64,000 nt of DNA from Ignisphaera aggregans DSM 17230 (GCA_000145985.1 CP002098.1:1060182-1124181); one strand, 5' to 3'. Shown: positions 16,683-25,307, counted from the first letter of the stretch. Notes: a model not told the origin generated them from the letters alone. Numbers and translations: made by a program.

Positions 16683-17315
16683 TCAGACCATGGATACTTG
16701 GGGAGATGCAGACATCGATTGTGTGTGCCTTTCGATACTCCCTCCGAGTGCTATGTACATCAGTATCCATGCTATGGGTGTTAGTAGCTCCACGAAGATC
16801 CCTATGATGAAGAGTATTCCTGCTACTAGGTAGAGGGTGTTCTTCTCGGCGTCGTGAAGATTGAATGCCAGTATTATCACGCCGATCTTGCCGATCAGCA
16901 GAAGTATTGCCCCGATGATGAGCAGTACAACACCTATTACTATCAGTAAGAGGGGTATCCCTATGATGAGCAGTATCAACCCCCAGAAGTAGCCTATATC
17001 AATCAGCGTTGCAGCTGTTGAATACCTCTGATCTGCTTCTCTCAGCATCAGGGCTCCAGGCCTCAAGTAGGAGTAGAAAGCTATGAAGGTTATCACTGCG
17101 CCGACAAGCATTGCGATGGCAGCCGCAAATGATCCGACGAAGAGATGACTCATAAGGTCTGCAAAGCCCAGCCTAAGCATTGACAGTGCACCGGTGAGGG
17201 CTCCGAGACTCATCATGAAGCCAGCTATTATCAACAGGAGCGATGCTGAACGTATTCTCTGTAATGCTTCACCCATTCTCTGTATCTGCGGAGACGATGC
17301 ACCCATTCGATTCAC
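16683..17315 (-). CDS. DUF973-like multispanning membrane protein
   Basis: A 210-residue protein starting at GTG, with about six hydrophobic helices. Segments such as LLLIIAGFMMSLGALTGALS, FIAFYSYLRPG and YFWGLILLIIGIPLLLI are typical of crenarchaeal DUF973 proteins, whose function is unknown. A C-terminal polar tail follows the last helix. A TATA-like element (ACATTTAAAAAC) lies on the minus strand near 17347-17360. The gene is intact and its codon use and composition are GC-richer than core genes. It lies in the same island as the bacteriocin-like cassette, but no functional link can be shown. Confidence 0.6.
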   Translation of the reverse strand: MNRMGASSPQIQRMGEALQRIRSASLLLIIAGFMMSLGALTGALSMLRLGFADLMSHLFVGSFAAAIAMLVGAVITFIAFYSYLRPGALMLREADQRYSTAATLIDIGYFWGLILLIIGIPLLLIVIGVVLLIIGAILLLIGKIGVIILAFNLHDAEKNTLYLVAGILFIIGIFVELLTPIAWILMYIALGGSIERHTQSMSASPQVSMV

Positions 17316-17531
17316 CAGGTCAGCCGCTGTACTGAGGACGCGAAGTTTTTAAATGTTTTAATGCACAGAGTTCGCTCCGCCATTCAAGAAGACTGTTTCC
17401 GAAGCGTCGTAAAGTTTAATGCTCTGAACAGCTCTCGTTATCTCATGTTACTTGTATTATTAACATTATTAAGGTAGTGTAATATTTAAAGAAATAATTA
17501 TCTATTTTAAGAAATTCATGCTGTCTTTCTA

Positions 17532-18042
17532 TCAAAAGATTCTAAACACACTATTTAGAGCAAACATTATTCCTAATGCATAGAAAAGATCCATCCATAT
17601 CACTTTAGCTAGGGATAATCCATATATAATCGCTGCTATTGGGAATCCTAGCAGAGCCTCCTTCTCATATCTCCACCTATTCTTCGAATAACCCCATAAA
17701 GCCTTAGCGTCACCTGTACTCGGAATTGCATGCCAAACAATATTGCTAACCAACCAAAGAAGTAAGCTGAAAAGCTTGTGGATGGAATAAACACTAGTGG
17801 AAGCAGCGCCACTATCCCAGCCAAAGTATTGACTACCAAAGGAGCCATTGTGACTGCTAGGACTTGCCCAAGGTGTGAGGAGGTTCGTGCAATACATAAC
17901 CAGCTGGATTACCTATTCTAAAATAGACAACTTCATAGAGCTGCAGACCCACAGCCATAGCAACATGTTTATGTGCATACTCATGTAGAATAACCCCGGG
18001 AGAAGTTACTAAGGTTATCAACCATCCAGGTATTATAATCAT
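17532..18042 (-). pseudogene. Membrane zinc metalloprotease (M50-like), frameshifted
   Basis: Three frame segments join into one protein of about 170 residues. First is MIIIPGWLITL with the zinc motif HEYAH in GVILHEYAHKH (from 18042). Next is TMAPLVVNTLAGIVALLP, then VSNIVWHAIPSTGDAKALW and a final membrane segment ending at 17532. One-base changes near 17872 and 17770 explain the frame switches. Membrane helices around an HExxH site suggest a site-2-protease-like enzyme. A TATA-like TTATATAAATAT lies on the minus strand near 18104-18117. I read it as broken, although the HExxH part begins intact. Confidence 0.6.
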
Positions 18043-18191
18043 CCCTTAAACACCCGATGCCATATCCATATTCACGGCACACTATTTTTGTTTAGCTTGT
18101 TTGATATATTTATATAATTCCCAGAGTAGCAGGATAGGCCAGCTATTATCACCGCTATATCCTCCATGCATCTCCCCTTTAGAGGCTTGCT

Positions 18192-18973
18192 CTATTGCCT
18201 ACCCCTCCGGATAAGTGTCAAAATCGACAATACCAAAATCACTCCTAGTCCAAATCCAATGCTGAGTAGAGAACGTCTGAAAGTAAAGCAGCAAGTGTTA
18301 CCGTCTCCGTCTTCATTACCGTCTCTATCTCTCTCACGGTTTGATATGTCGTAGTGGTCGTAGTTAATGTTTCAACTTTAGTTAAGGTGATTGTGTTGGT
18401 AATAGTTATAGTGATGGGTGATGTTACTGTATCCGTAGCCGTTAACGTTTTTGTAGCTGTTTGTGTTAACGTATGCGTAACAGTTGTAGTCATCAAAGTT
18501 GGTATAGCTAGAGAATAAATCACACCTCTAATGCTTCCATTATAGATGTTGTTTCCAACAACATATATGTTATATCCATCAAACGCAACTTTACCGGTAC
18601 CAAACCCCGAAATTCCAAGAATGTTTCCACTTAGGAGCTGCTTATTAAGAATCTTCAAGTTCTTATCTAAAACATAGAGCCAATGATTATCATTCTTCGA
18701 TGAGAAAGCATATACAGCATTACTCGTACAAACAATCTTCATGACATTGCTAACATCCTTGTTGACATCAACAACAGTGCCACTACTATCGAATTTAGCT
18801 ATACCGTAATCACCTCCGATATACCCATATCCACTATCATCAAAGCGTATAGCATTTGCTGTGCCGATATATCTGCTATCACTCTCCGAATAGTCCACTC
18901 TTCTAATCTCATTCAATTGCTTATCCAGAACAACCACAAAAATGTGTATTGTGCTGCTATCATCCCAGTTCAT
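18192..18973 (-). pseudogene. Cell-surface protein with Thr-rich stalk, truncated and frameshifted
   Basis: The main frame (18245-18973) encodes short repeats that look like beta-propeller blades (YGYIGGDYGIAKFDSSG, AVYAFSSKNDNHWLYVLDKN), then a Thr-rich stalk (ATKTLTATDTVTSPITITIT and similar). It ends abruptly at 18245. A different frame just beyond encodes the expected C-terminal anchor, LLSIGFGLGVILVLSILTLI followed by RRGRQ and a stop at 18192, so a frameshift near 18290 has detached the membrane anchor. No signal peptide is seen at the start, so the N-terminus is probably missing too. It was once an externally displayed protein. Confidence 0.6.
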
Positions 18974-19303
18974 CTTTTAATTTCTTTAAACACCGCTTCA
19001 CCTCACTTTTGGCCATACTCTTCAAATCGGTCAAGTACTTACGAATGCTAGCAAGACAGTGGCTACAGCGCCGAGTATTTGAGACAAGGACGTCACTACA
19101 TGCAGAGTTTCTTTTGGTATATGCAGAGCAAATACCTCGATTGGGATCGCGACAAGCCATGTCAAACTTAGCAATAGCATTAGGATAAGGTACCTCAAAT
19201 CTTTGGCTATGTGCAATACTATCACCGCCTCATCTTCCTTGCCGCTTCTCGCCCATCTTCCTGAGGTACCTAATACATAGTGGTTCTGGAAATCTCTCTT
19301 CAC
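18960..19303 (-). pseudogene. Small membrane protein, frameshifted near the C-terminus
   Basis: From the GTG at 19303 the frame encodes a charged N-terminus, two hydrophobic helices (LRYLILMLLLSLTWLVAIPI and LSQILGAVATVLLAFVS), then a stop at 19031. A one-base shift near 19046 joins it to YLTDLKSMAKSEVKRCLKK, a basic amphipathic tail ending at 18960. The frame is also open upstream to about 19440 without a standard start (reading EASERTATNLLGDLLNKVGD), so the true N-terminus may be longer or truncated. No family is recognised. Confidence 0.45.
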
Positions 19304-19478
19304 ATCTCCAACTTTGTTTAGAAGATCTCCGAGGAGATTTGTAGCGGTTCTTTCACTTGCCTCTCTAACTACGCGTACAGTGTCTCTACATCTAGGGATG
19401 TCGGCCTCAGTACCCCCAACTAGTAATGGTTTTCGCTTTTAAGTTTTAATGTAGAACATAAACATCAAGGAAAAATAG

Positions 19479-19492
19479 TAAAAGATAAATAG
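19479..19492 (+). promoter_or_regulatory. TATA-like element upstream of the bacteriocin-like precursor
   Basis: The AT-rich run taaaagataaatag lies 45-58 bases before the ATG at 19537. A GGTGATG ribosome-binding site (19529-19535) sits immediately before the start. Together they support expression from this point and the chosen start. Confidence 0.4.
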
Positions 19493-19536
19493 ATAAATAC
19501 TGGGGGCGATGAGAGCAAACTGGAACCGGTGATGGT

Positions 19537-20553
19537 ATGCAGGTTAGAAGGGTATCGATGATCCTAGTGCTGGTATTGGTGATGCTTAGCAATGTGTTGG
19601 TGCCAGCGATCACGCCGGCAATCGCATCGACGGGGACGACAGATGCAGTTCTTCTGAAAAGGGTCGTTGTGGTGTCTATAGACGAAAAGGGAAAACTGCT
19701 GTTGAACATAACTTGGATAAACCAGACGATAGAATTTGGAAATGGAACATGTGGCGGCAACTATTCATGTGCGTGCATCAGCGGCGGTACGTGTCCTGCA
19801 ATACCTTACAGTGTTGATATCAACGTGATTTACAACGTGAGCGAGAAGGAGGAGAGTTTAGAGCTGTTAAAAGCCGTGGTTTACAATGAGAGCTTCAGCT
19901 ACAGCTTCTATGTGCTGGTCTACAGAGCTGAACGCAACCAGTACAACGTGAGCGTTGTAACGGAGATTATGCCTATAAACGTCACGTACCTCTTCATAAC
20001 CGCAGTCAACATCGCTCCGAGGGACGACAAGGCCCAGCCCGTAGCAGACGCGGTGTTCCTCGTCAACAAGACGACTCTCGCAGACCACTACAGGCTTCTC
20101 GGCGACGTGCTGAACGAGATAAGGAAGAATGATACCACTAGCTTGATATGGAACAAAGTGAAGATCGAGCTAAACAATCTGGCGAAGAGAGTCGAAAAAG
20201 ATCTGGCCGACTACAACGTTGTGGGCATAGGAATCGCTACAGCTATGAATGGAGTTACAGTTTGCGCGTTCCCATTGGGGGTGCTTATTACTTTTGAGTG
20301 CTTGGATCCCCGAGCCCCGATCAATGTAGTCGTAGCAGTTTGCTGTGGTTCTTTGTATTCGATAGTAGTAACGTGTGCATTTACATGCATAGGATCTCTG
20401 GGGATCGGATGTATAGGTTGCATAGTCGGCGGTGCTTTAGCTGCATGGGCGGCGATGGGTGGCTGCTATGGATACTGTCCAGCAATGGAGGTTTGCTTGA
20501 AAGTACCGTGGATATTTGGGTGGATAACTGTAGTATGCGCCAGGCTCCGGTAA
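19537..20553 (+). CDS. Secreted cysteine-rich precursor, putative halocin C8-like bacteriocin (archaeocin)
   Basis: A 338-residue protein with a Sec-type signal peptide (about residues 1-31, ending AITPAIAS). The extracellular middle (about 32-240) has many N-glycosylation sequons and four Cys at 72-86. The hydrophobic C-terminal part (about 243-338) has 12 Cys, including the adjacent pair 269-270, then Cys 280, 284, 292, 295, 310, 314, 320 and 334, among Gly, Ala, Val and Ile. A long N-terminal region plus a compact Cys-rich tail is the layout of halocin C8 precursors, where the N-part gives immunity and the tail is the toxin. A small membrane protein follows 39 bases later, and a second, partly degraded cassette follows that. 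DNA is GC-richer than core genes. Bacteriocin function is inferred. Confidence 0.6.
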   Translation: MQVRRVSMILVLVLVMLSNVLVPAITPAIASTGTTDAVLLKRVVVVSIDEKGKLLLNITWINQTIEFGNGTCGGNYSCACISGGTCPAIPYSVDINVIYNVSEKEESLELLKAVVYNESFSYSFYVLVYRAERNQYNVSVVTEIMPINVTYLFITAVNIAPRDDKAQPVADAVFLVNKTTLADHYRLLGDVLNEIRKNDTTSLIWNKVKIELNNLAKRVEKDLADYNVVGIGIATAMNGVTVCAFPLGVLITFECLDPRAPINVVVAVCCGSLYSIVVTCAFTCIGSLGIGCIGCIVGGALAAWAAMGGCYGYCPAMEVCLKVPWIFGWITVVCARLR

Positions 20554-20592
20554 AAATTTTAAATCTAGTTTTGGTAGTAAGGGTGGGATAGT

Positions 20593-20937
20593 ATGAATCT
20601 GCTCGGGAGCCTGCTTGCGCAGAGCCAGATCGTGGCAATTTCGGCTCTGTCATACGGTATCGTCTATCTCTCACTCCTAATTGTGTATAGATCCCGGTAT
20701 AAATCTCCCAGACAAAAAGTGGCCTGGGCTATGCAGATTGAACTTGCAGCTTATCTTATAGTGATGGGCGTTTTGCACTGGCTCAACATGTACGGAGTCG
20801 AAACGGGGATTGCGTGGGGTCTGGCTGCATGGTTTTTCCTATTCGCTGCGCTGGCAACCATCATCCTCTACCTGATTAATAAATTGGGATCCTCCAGCCG
20901 TGCATTGAGCCCCAGTCAAGCTCGAACAATCGAATAG
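20593..20937 (+). CDS. Three-helix membrane protein, putative immunity/export partner of the bacteriocin-like precursor
   Basis: A 114-residue protein with three predicted membrane helices (about residues 12-32, 43-64 and 73-95) and a polar C-terminal tail. A TATA-like aaaaattttaaat at about 20554-20566 and a GGGTGGG ribosome site precede the ATG. It is clearly homologous to the 94-residue protein at 21367: both start M-x-LLG, share LIVYRSR or MIVYRSR, then a Trp-containing second helix with GVL-x-WL and a Tyr-Gly motif (MYGVET, LYGIDT). Its place directly after the secreted Cys-rich gene suggests immunity or export. No known family is recognised. Confidence 0.6.
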   Translation: MNLLGSLLAQSQIVAISALSYGIVYLSLLIVYRSRYKSPRQKVAWAMQIELAAYLIVMGVLHWLNMYGVETGIAWGLAAWFFLFAALATIILYLINKLGSSSRALSPSQARTIE

Positions 20938-21147
20938 AGGAAGCGGCTTCGAAACACGTCTAGAAGCCCCAATTTCTATTTTTACCGATATCAACCGGCT
21001 CACCTCACCAGACGTAGTCAACGCCAAGAGGGCGCTTCAGACTTCGGTTTATTCGAGGGCTCTAGCCCTATCTTCTGCGTATAGTGGCTAGTTGCTGTCC
21101 TCACTAGTGTGCCGCGACGCTACGCGCAACCCCGGTACAGTACAGGC

Positions 21148-21306
21148 GCAGAAATAGAATGTATATCTCGCATAATTTTCGGCGCTTACGGTTTATGGGG
21201 TGCGCTAAATAGTTGCTACCATGACTGTCCAGTAATGGATATTTGTTTAGAGGTAGACTTGATATTTTGGCGGATAACTGTTGCGTGCGCCAGGCTCTGG
21301 GGGTAA
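21148..21306 (+). pseudogene. Truncated second copy of the bacteriocin-like precursor (C-terminal end only)
   Basis: The last 52 codons match the C-terminus of the 338-residue precursor. NSCYHDCPVMDICLEV aligns with GGCYGYCPAMEVCLKV, and WRITVACARLWG aligns with GWITVVCARLR. The Cys spacing of the final four cysteines is kept. The signal peptide and N-terminal region are missing, and upstream DNA has no matching frame. The relation to the following membrane-protein gene is the same as in the first cassette. Confidence 0.75.
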
Positions 21307-21366
21307 AAATTTAAAAATTTTTAATCTAAATTTTTAAAGGGTTAATAAAGGTAGAGGTGGAATAAT

Positions 21367-21651
21367 ATGGATCTGCTTGGGCTAATCATGGCGGTTTTGC
21401 CTCTGTCGATAGGTGTTACCGTTCTTCCACTTATGATTGTGTACAGATCCCGAATTCCGAAGATGGCTTGGATCATAAATATCGAAGCCGCAATTAATGG
21501 TATTGTGGTTGGTGTTTTACAGTGGCTCCACCTGTACGGGATCGACACAACAGTTGCACGTGCTCTGGCTGCAGGGCTCTTCAGTTTCGCCATTATTGCA
21601 ACCTCCGCCCTCTTCCTGGTTAAGGAATTGAGGAGGCCAAGGCGTAGCTGA
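21367..21651 (+). CDS. Second copy of the three-helix membrane protein (putative immunity partner)
   Basis: A 94-residue paralogue of the protein at 20593-20937, intact, with the same three-helix layout (MDLLGLIMAV, MIVYRSR, GVLQWLHLYGID). It is shorter, having lost a loop after the first helix and the polar C-terminal tail. The upstream region repeats the AT-rich promoter-like sequence seen before the first copy (aaaatttaaaaatttttaat, about 21307-21327) and has an AGAGGTGG ribosome site. Survival of this gene beside a truncated precursor would fit an orphan immunity gene. Confidence 0.6.
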   Translation: MDLLGLIMAVLPLSIGVTVLPLMIVYRSRIPKMAWIINIEAAINGIVVGVLQWLHLYGIDTTVARALAAGLFSFAIIATSALFLVKELRRPRRS

Positions 21652-21699
21652 AGAAACTCAAACCCAGCAGGGTTTCCCCATACTGTATCTCTCTTGAGG

Positions 21700-21901
21700 T
21701 TACTTCTCGCCTCTTAAATTCTTTAGGTATCTGTAGAGGTAGTTCTAGAGCTTCGCAAGCATTAGAGAATCCCAGCTTGTTCTTAACAGCTTCTAGGATG
21801 ACCCTCTTAGTCTCTTCGCGGAGAGCCTCGATATTTACAGACTCATACCAATAATCCTTCGAATAGACTATCGAAATACCATCAGCTTTGAATTCAGACA
21901 C
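21700..21901 (-). pseudogene. N-terminal fragment of an archaeal tyrosine integrase beside tRNA-Arg
   Basis: The frame from the GTG at 21901 reads SEFKADGISIVYSKDYWYES, then LREETKRVILEAVKNKLGF and SNACEAL. A frameshift near 21745 then gives NYLYRYLKNLRGEK and a stop at 21700. This resembles the N-terminal helix-turn-helix region of crenarchaeal tyrosine integrases (memory of the family, not searched). It reads away from the tRNA 3' end, 77 bases from it, which is where an integrase gene lies in elements inserted at a tRNA. The rest of the gene is gone from here; another piece lies at 16040-16214. Confidence 0.55.
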
Positions 21902-21977
21902 GAGTTCCCAGTCTCACAAAACCCTGAAAAATTATTCAATTAGAGAACTTAAGTATTTATGAGAGAATCCAATTCTG

Positions 21978-22055
21978 TGGCGGGCCCGCGGGGATTCGAA
22001 CCCCGGACCACCGGCTTAGAAGGCCGGCGCTCTGTCCTGGCTGAGCTACGGGCCC
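21978..22055 (-). tRNA. tRNA-Arg (anticodon UCU)
   Basis: A complete cloverleaf: acceptor strands GGGCCCG and CGGGCCC, D-arm GCTC/GAGC, and anticodon stem CCGGC/GCCGG with loop CTTCTAA (anticodon TCT, read as UCU, decoding AGA). The T-arm is CGGGG-TTCGAAT-CCCCG, followed by discriminator G and an encoded CCA at 21978-21980. No intron. It lies 35 bases downstream of alaS on the same strand. Its 3' end marks the right border of the accessory island. Confidence 0.97.
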
Positions 22056-22090
22056 TTTCTATTTGTGGTGTTGTTGGTGGGTTTTTAATT

Positions 22091-24838
22091 TTATTTGTTT
22101 TCAATAATGTTTTTAATAGCTATTCTTATTATTTTTTCTACTTCTTCTGCTGGTGCTTCTACTGTTCCTGTTACATGATCTTTTTTGCCTCCTGCTTTTG
22201 TCTGTATATATCTTGTTAATTCATTTACAATCTGTTTAGCATCTATTTTCTGGCTAGCGATTCTTCCTAGTGATATCTCTATATATGTTTTTCCTTGCTC
22301 TTCTAGTAGTGCTGTTGCTATTAGTCTTGGTTCTTGTGTTGTTGATTTTATTAGGAATTCCTTTATCAGCTCTCTATCATTTATAGATATTCTCGCTATA
22401 TAGAGCTTTATATCGTTATATACATCTTGTGTCTCTATAGCTCTCTTAACTAATTGATCAATGTATTCATTTCTATACATTTTAATAAGCATTCTATAGT
22501 TATTCATCTCTTTTACCAATGTCTCAATCCTCTTATCAATATCATCTACACTAGAACCCACGGATTTTGCCATAGACTTTAGCTTATCCTCAAAAGATCT
22601 TGCATAATCTGCCAGAGCTGTAGCAACAACATATTCAAATCTTATAACACCATCTGCTATTCTATCAATATTAATAATCTTTATACCTCCAACCTCACTA
22701 GTATTTCTAACATGTGTACCAAAACATGCTTGTGCATCCCATCCAGGTATCTCAACAACTCTTATAGTTGGCTCCATAGGAACACCGCCCTGATACAGTG
22801 TAAATCCATATATCTTTTCAGCCTCATTCCTAGGTAGATAATGAATCTTAACATCTATAGCCTCATCAACAACTCTATTAGCTAAATACTCAATTCTTCT
22901 AATCTCATCCTCAGAAGGCATCTTATAGTGAGTAACATCGAGTCTAGCTTTAAACTCTGTCTTCTCAGCACCAGCCTGCCACACATGATCTCCAAGAACT
23001 CTTCTAAGAGCACCTAGAAGTATATGTGTAGCTGTATGATGCCTCATCCTCCTATACCTAATACCCCAATCAACCTCACCATCAACTTCCATACCACTTG
23101 AAATACCCTCTACACTATCAACAACATGGACAACGACATTCCCAATCTTCTTAGTTGAAACAACATTTATGGTCTTACCATTAACTCTAAGTATACCCCT
23201 ATCACCTAGCTGACCACCACCCTCAGGATAGAATGCAGTTGCATCTAAAACAATATATCTATCACCTATAACACCAAGTACCTTAGCCCTAAATACCCTT
23301 CTATATGGATCTTCATGAAATATCCTTCTAGTCTCAGGAAAACTAGATACCCTCTCTACAACATCCCTAGGCAACTCCTCTTTCTCATACTCCCTAACAG
23401 TCTTTGGTCTACTATGTCTAGATGCTACAATAGAATAGAAATTACTAGGAACATTAATCCTATACGAAAATCTTTTATCGAGTTCCTCAGCCAAAAGATC
23501 TGGAGGAATACCCTGGGAATCATATAGAGTTACAAGCTCATCCAGAGAAGGAGATTTATTGACATATCTTGGAGCAATTGTCGATAGCTTTGATATAACA
23601 CCCCTATATTTATCCTCCTCAAGCCTAACCATTTCTAGAATAGTATCTCTATATCTAATCATTCTCGGATACATATCTCCCCAATAACCTAACTGCATTG
23701 AGACAAGTTCAGATAGATCTATATCGACATTCAGTTTTGCTAACTTTCTTAAACTCCTCCTAATAACGAGTCTTGCTAGATAGCCTTCACCACTATTAGA
23801 AGGAACAATACCATCGGATAGCATTAGAGCTATAGTCTTTGTATGGTCTAGAATTGCATATAGATCAAATATATTCTTAAGCTGATCCTCAATCTCCTTA
23901 ACACTAACTCCCATAGACCTAGAGATATCTTCATATATTGCTAAAATTGATGAATAGTTAGATGGATCTATTCTTGCTGCTCTCCTAGCAACAGCATAGA
24001 GAATATCTCTATCAGGTTCAGATATATTGAGCTTCTTATGAAAATCTGTTAATAGAGATCCATATACAGCATGAAAAGCTGTTGGAGTTTTCTGTACAAA
24101 CCATGCAATTCTCTCAATACCATATCCAGTATCAACTATTTTCAATGGAATTTCTTCATATCCACCCTCACTAACTCTATACATCATAAACACTAGTGTA
24201 GCCAGCTCCAATCCACCTACAGCTACCTCGAAGCAGGGACCTGCATTCCCTCCCCCTTCCCACCAAGACTCCTTAAATGTTATTTCCTCCTCAGGAATAC
24301 CCAGCTCCTCAACAAAGAACTCCCTTGCATACTCAACAGTTTCATCAGTCCAATAAATATGTTTATCAGGATAGTTAAATGCATGATGGCCCCCCATAAT
24401 GAAATTTGTCATATGCCTTCCTAGAGTATAACCAACAGAATCTATATCTTCAAGTCTAATACATGGCTGTGCAATTACTAGGGGGTTGGCTGGTGGTGGT
24501 ACCAATCCTGAAGTGACATGGGGTTGGAAAACAACTATACTTGCTATAGTTAGATATAGATCTTCTCTCCATCTAGCTACAACAGGTCTTGGCTCAATTA
24601 TTTCATGTCCATGTCTCTCAAAAAATTTTAGGAATAGATCTCTAACCTCTCTATAGCTAAGACTTCTCTTTACAGGAATATCAAAGAATTCATAGTCTCT
24701 ACAAGGAGCATCTCCACAATCATCCCTATCTTTTATACTCCAGAAAAAAGCTTTACACTTTACACATTGTCTTCTTCCATAGCCTCTATTGAATAGCCTT
24801 ACTCTATATGTTGATTCTGAAATAGGTTTGCTCATCAT
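22091..24838 (-). CDS. alaS: Alanyl-tRNA synthetase
   Basis: Charges tRNA-Ala with alanine and edits mischarged Ser or Gly. The 915 residues are typical of archaeal AlaRS, which carries an N-terminal zinc-ribbon-like extension (CVKC at 21-24, further Cys near 40-46). The class II core follows, with RWREDLYLTIASI, GRHMTNFIMGGHHAF and DTGYGIERIAWF. The editing domain has HHTATH near residue 600 and CFGTH near 700. It ends in a coiled coil and DHVTGTVE-type C-terminal domain. It is intact and lies just outside the accessory island. Confidence 0.97.
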   Translation of the reverse strand: MMSKPISESTYRVRLFNRGYGRRQCVKCKAFFWSIKDRDDCGDAPCRDYEFFDIPVKRSLSYREVRDLFLKFFERHGHEIIEPRPVVARWREDLYLTIASIVVFQPHVTSGLVPPPANPLVIAQPCIRLEDIDSVGYTLGRHMTNFIMGGHHAFNYPDKHIYWTDETVEYAREFFVEELGIPEEEITFKESWWEGGGNAGPCFEVAVGGLELATLVFMMYRVSEGGYEEIPLKIVDTGYGIERIAWFVQKTPTAFHAVYGSLLTDFHKKLNISEPDRDILYAVARRAARIDPSNYSSILAIYEDISRSMGVSVKEIEDQLKNIFDLYAILDHTKTIALMLSDGIVPSNSGEGYLARLVIRRSLRKLAKLNVDIDLSELVSMQLGYWGDMYPRMIRYRDTILEMVRLEEDKYRGVISKLSTIAPRYVNKSPSLDELVTLYDSQGIPPDLLAEELDKRFSYRINVPSNFYSIVASRHSRPKTVREYEKEELPRDVVERVSSFPETRRIFHEDPYRRVFRAKVLGVIGDRYIVLDATAFYPEGGGQLGDRGILRVNGKTINVVSTKKIGNVVVHVVDSVEGISSGMEVDGEVDWGIRYRRMRHHTATHILLGALRRVLGDHVWQAGAEKTEFKARLDVTHYKMPSEDEIRRIEYLANRVVDEAIDVKIHYLPRNEAEKIYGFTLYQGGVPMEPTIRVVEIPGWDAQACFGTHVRNTSEVGGIKIINIDRIADGVIRFEYVVATALADYARSFEDKLKSMAKSVGSSVDDIDKRIETLVKEMNNYRMLIKMYRNEYIDQLVKRAIETQDVYNDIKLYIARISINDRELIKEFLIKSTTQEPRLIATALLEEQGKTYIEISLGRIASQKIDAKQIVNELTRYIQTKAGGKKDHVTGTVEAPAEEVEKIIRIAIKNIIENK

Positions 24839-24903
24839 AATACCTTAATAAATATTGTATTCATCTTATGAAAAGCTATAATTGTTGAAAATAGTGAATA
24901 GTT

Positions 24904-25233
24904 TTAGCCAAAGAGTGCTGAAAGACCTTCAGCAAGCTCTTCCTCAGACACACCCTCCTTCTTCTCCTCCTTCTCCTCAGCCTTAGCCTCCTCCTTAGCC
25001 GGAGCAGCTGGAGCTTGTGTACCTGTTGCTGGAACTGCTACAGGTGTTGTGGGTAGAGCAAATGCTGATTTCAATACATCATCTATATTTATCTCTTTAA
25101 CAGCTGCTACTAGGGCTTTAAGTCTTATATCATCTACGGCTATACCTGCAGCTTCTAATACCCTTCTAAGATTATCTTCAGATATATCTCTTTTAGCCGA
25201 ATGGAGTAGCAGTACTGCATATACATATTCCAT
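24904..25233 (-). CDS. rpl12: 50S ribosomal protein L12 (P1/P2-like stalk protein)
   Basis: A 109-residue acidic stalk protein that recruits translation factors to the ribosome. The N-terminal dimerisation domain is [18 protein letters not shown] through DDVLKSAF. An Ala/Pro-rich hinge and a Lys/Glu stretch follow. The conserved C-terminal tip reads GLSALFG. It stands alone here, without the usual L10 and L1 genes beside it. A TATA-like element (TAAAATTTATAAG on the minus strand, about 25283-25295) lies 50-60 bases upstream. Confidence 0.96.
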   Translation of the reverse strand: MEYVYAVLLLHSAKRDISEDNLRRVLEAAGIAVDDIRLKALVAAVKEINIDDVLKSAFALPTTPVAVPATGTQAPAAPAKEEAKAEEKEEKKEGVSEEELAEGLSALFG

Positions 25234-25282
25234 CTTTTTACCACCATATATTCTAGCTACAGAAGCTTTATTCAGACTCTCT

Positions 25283-25295
25283 CTTATAAATTTTA
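25283..25295 (-). promoter_or_regulatory. TATA-like element upstream of rpl12
   Basis: The minus-strand sequence around AATTTATAAG lies 50-62 bases before the rpl12 ATG. It overlaps the 3' flank of the preceding gene at 25308, so L12 can be transcribed separately. Confidence 0.45.
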
Positions 25296-25307
25296 GATAG
25301 TCCTTAG

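Noticed and set aside
19867-20674. Several minus-strand frames inside the bacteriocin-like gene
   Set aside because: They are antisense shadows of a GC-richer gene. The plus-strand frame has the signal peptide, ribosome site and duplicated homologue.
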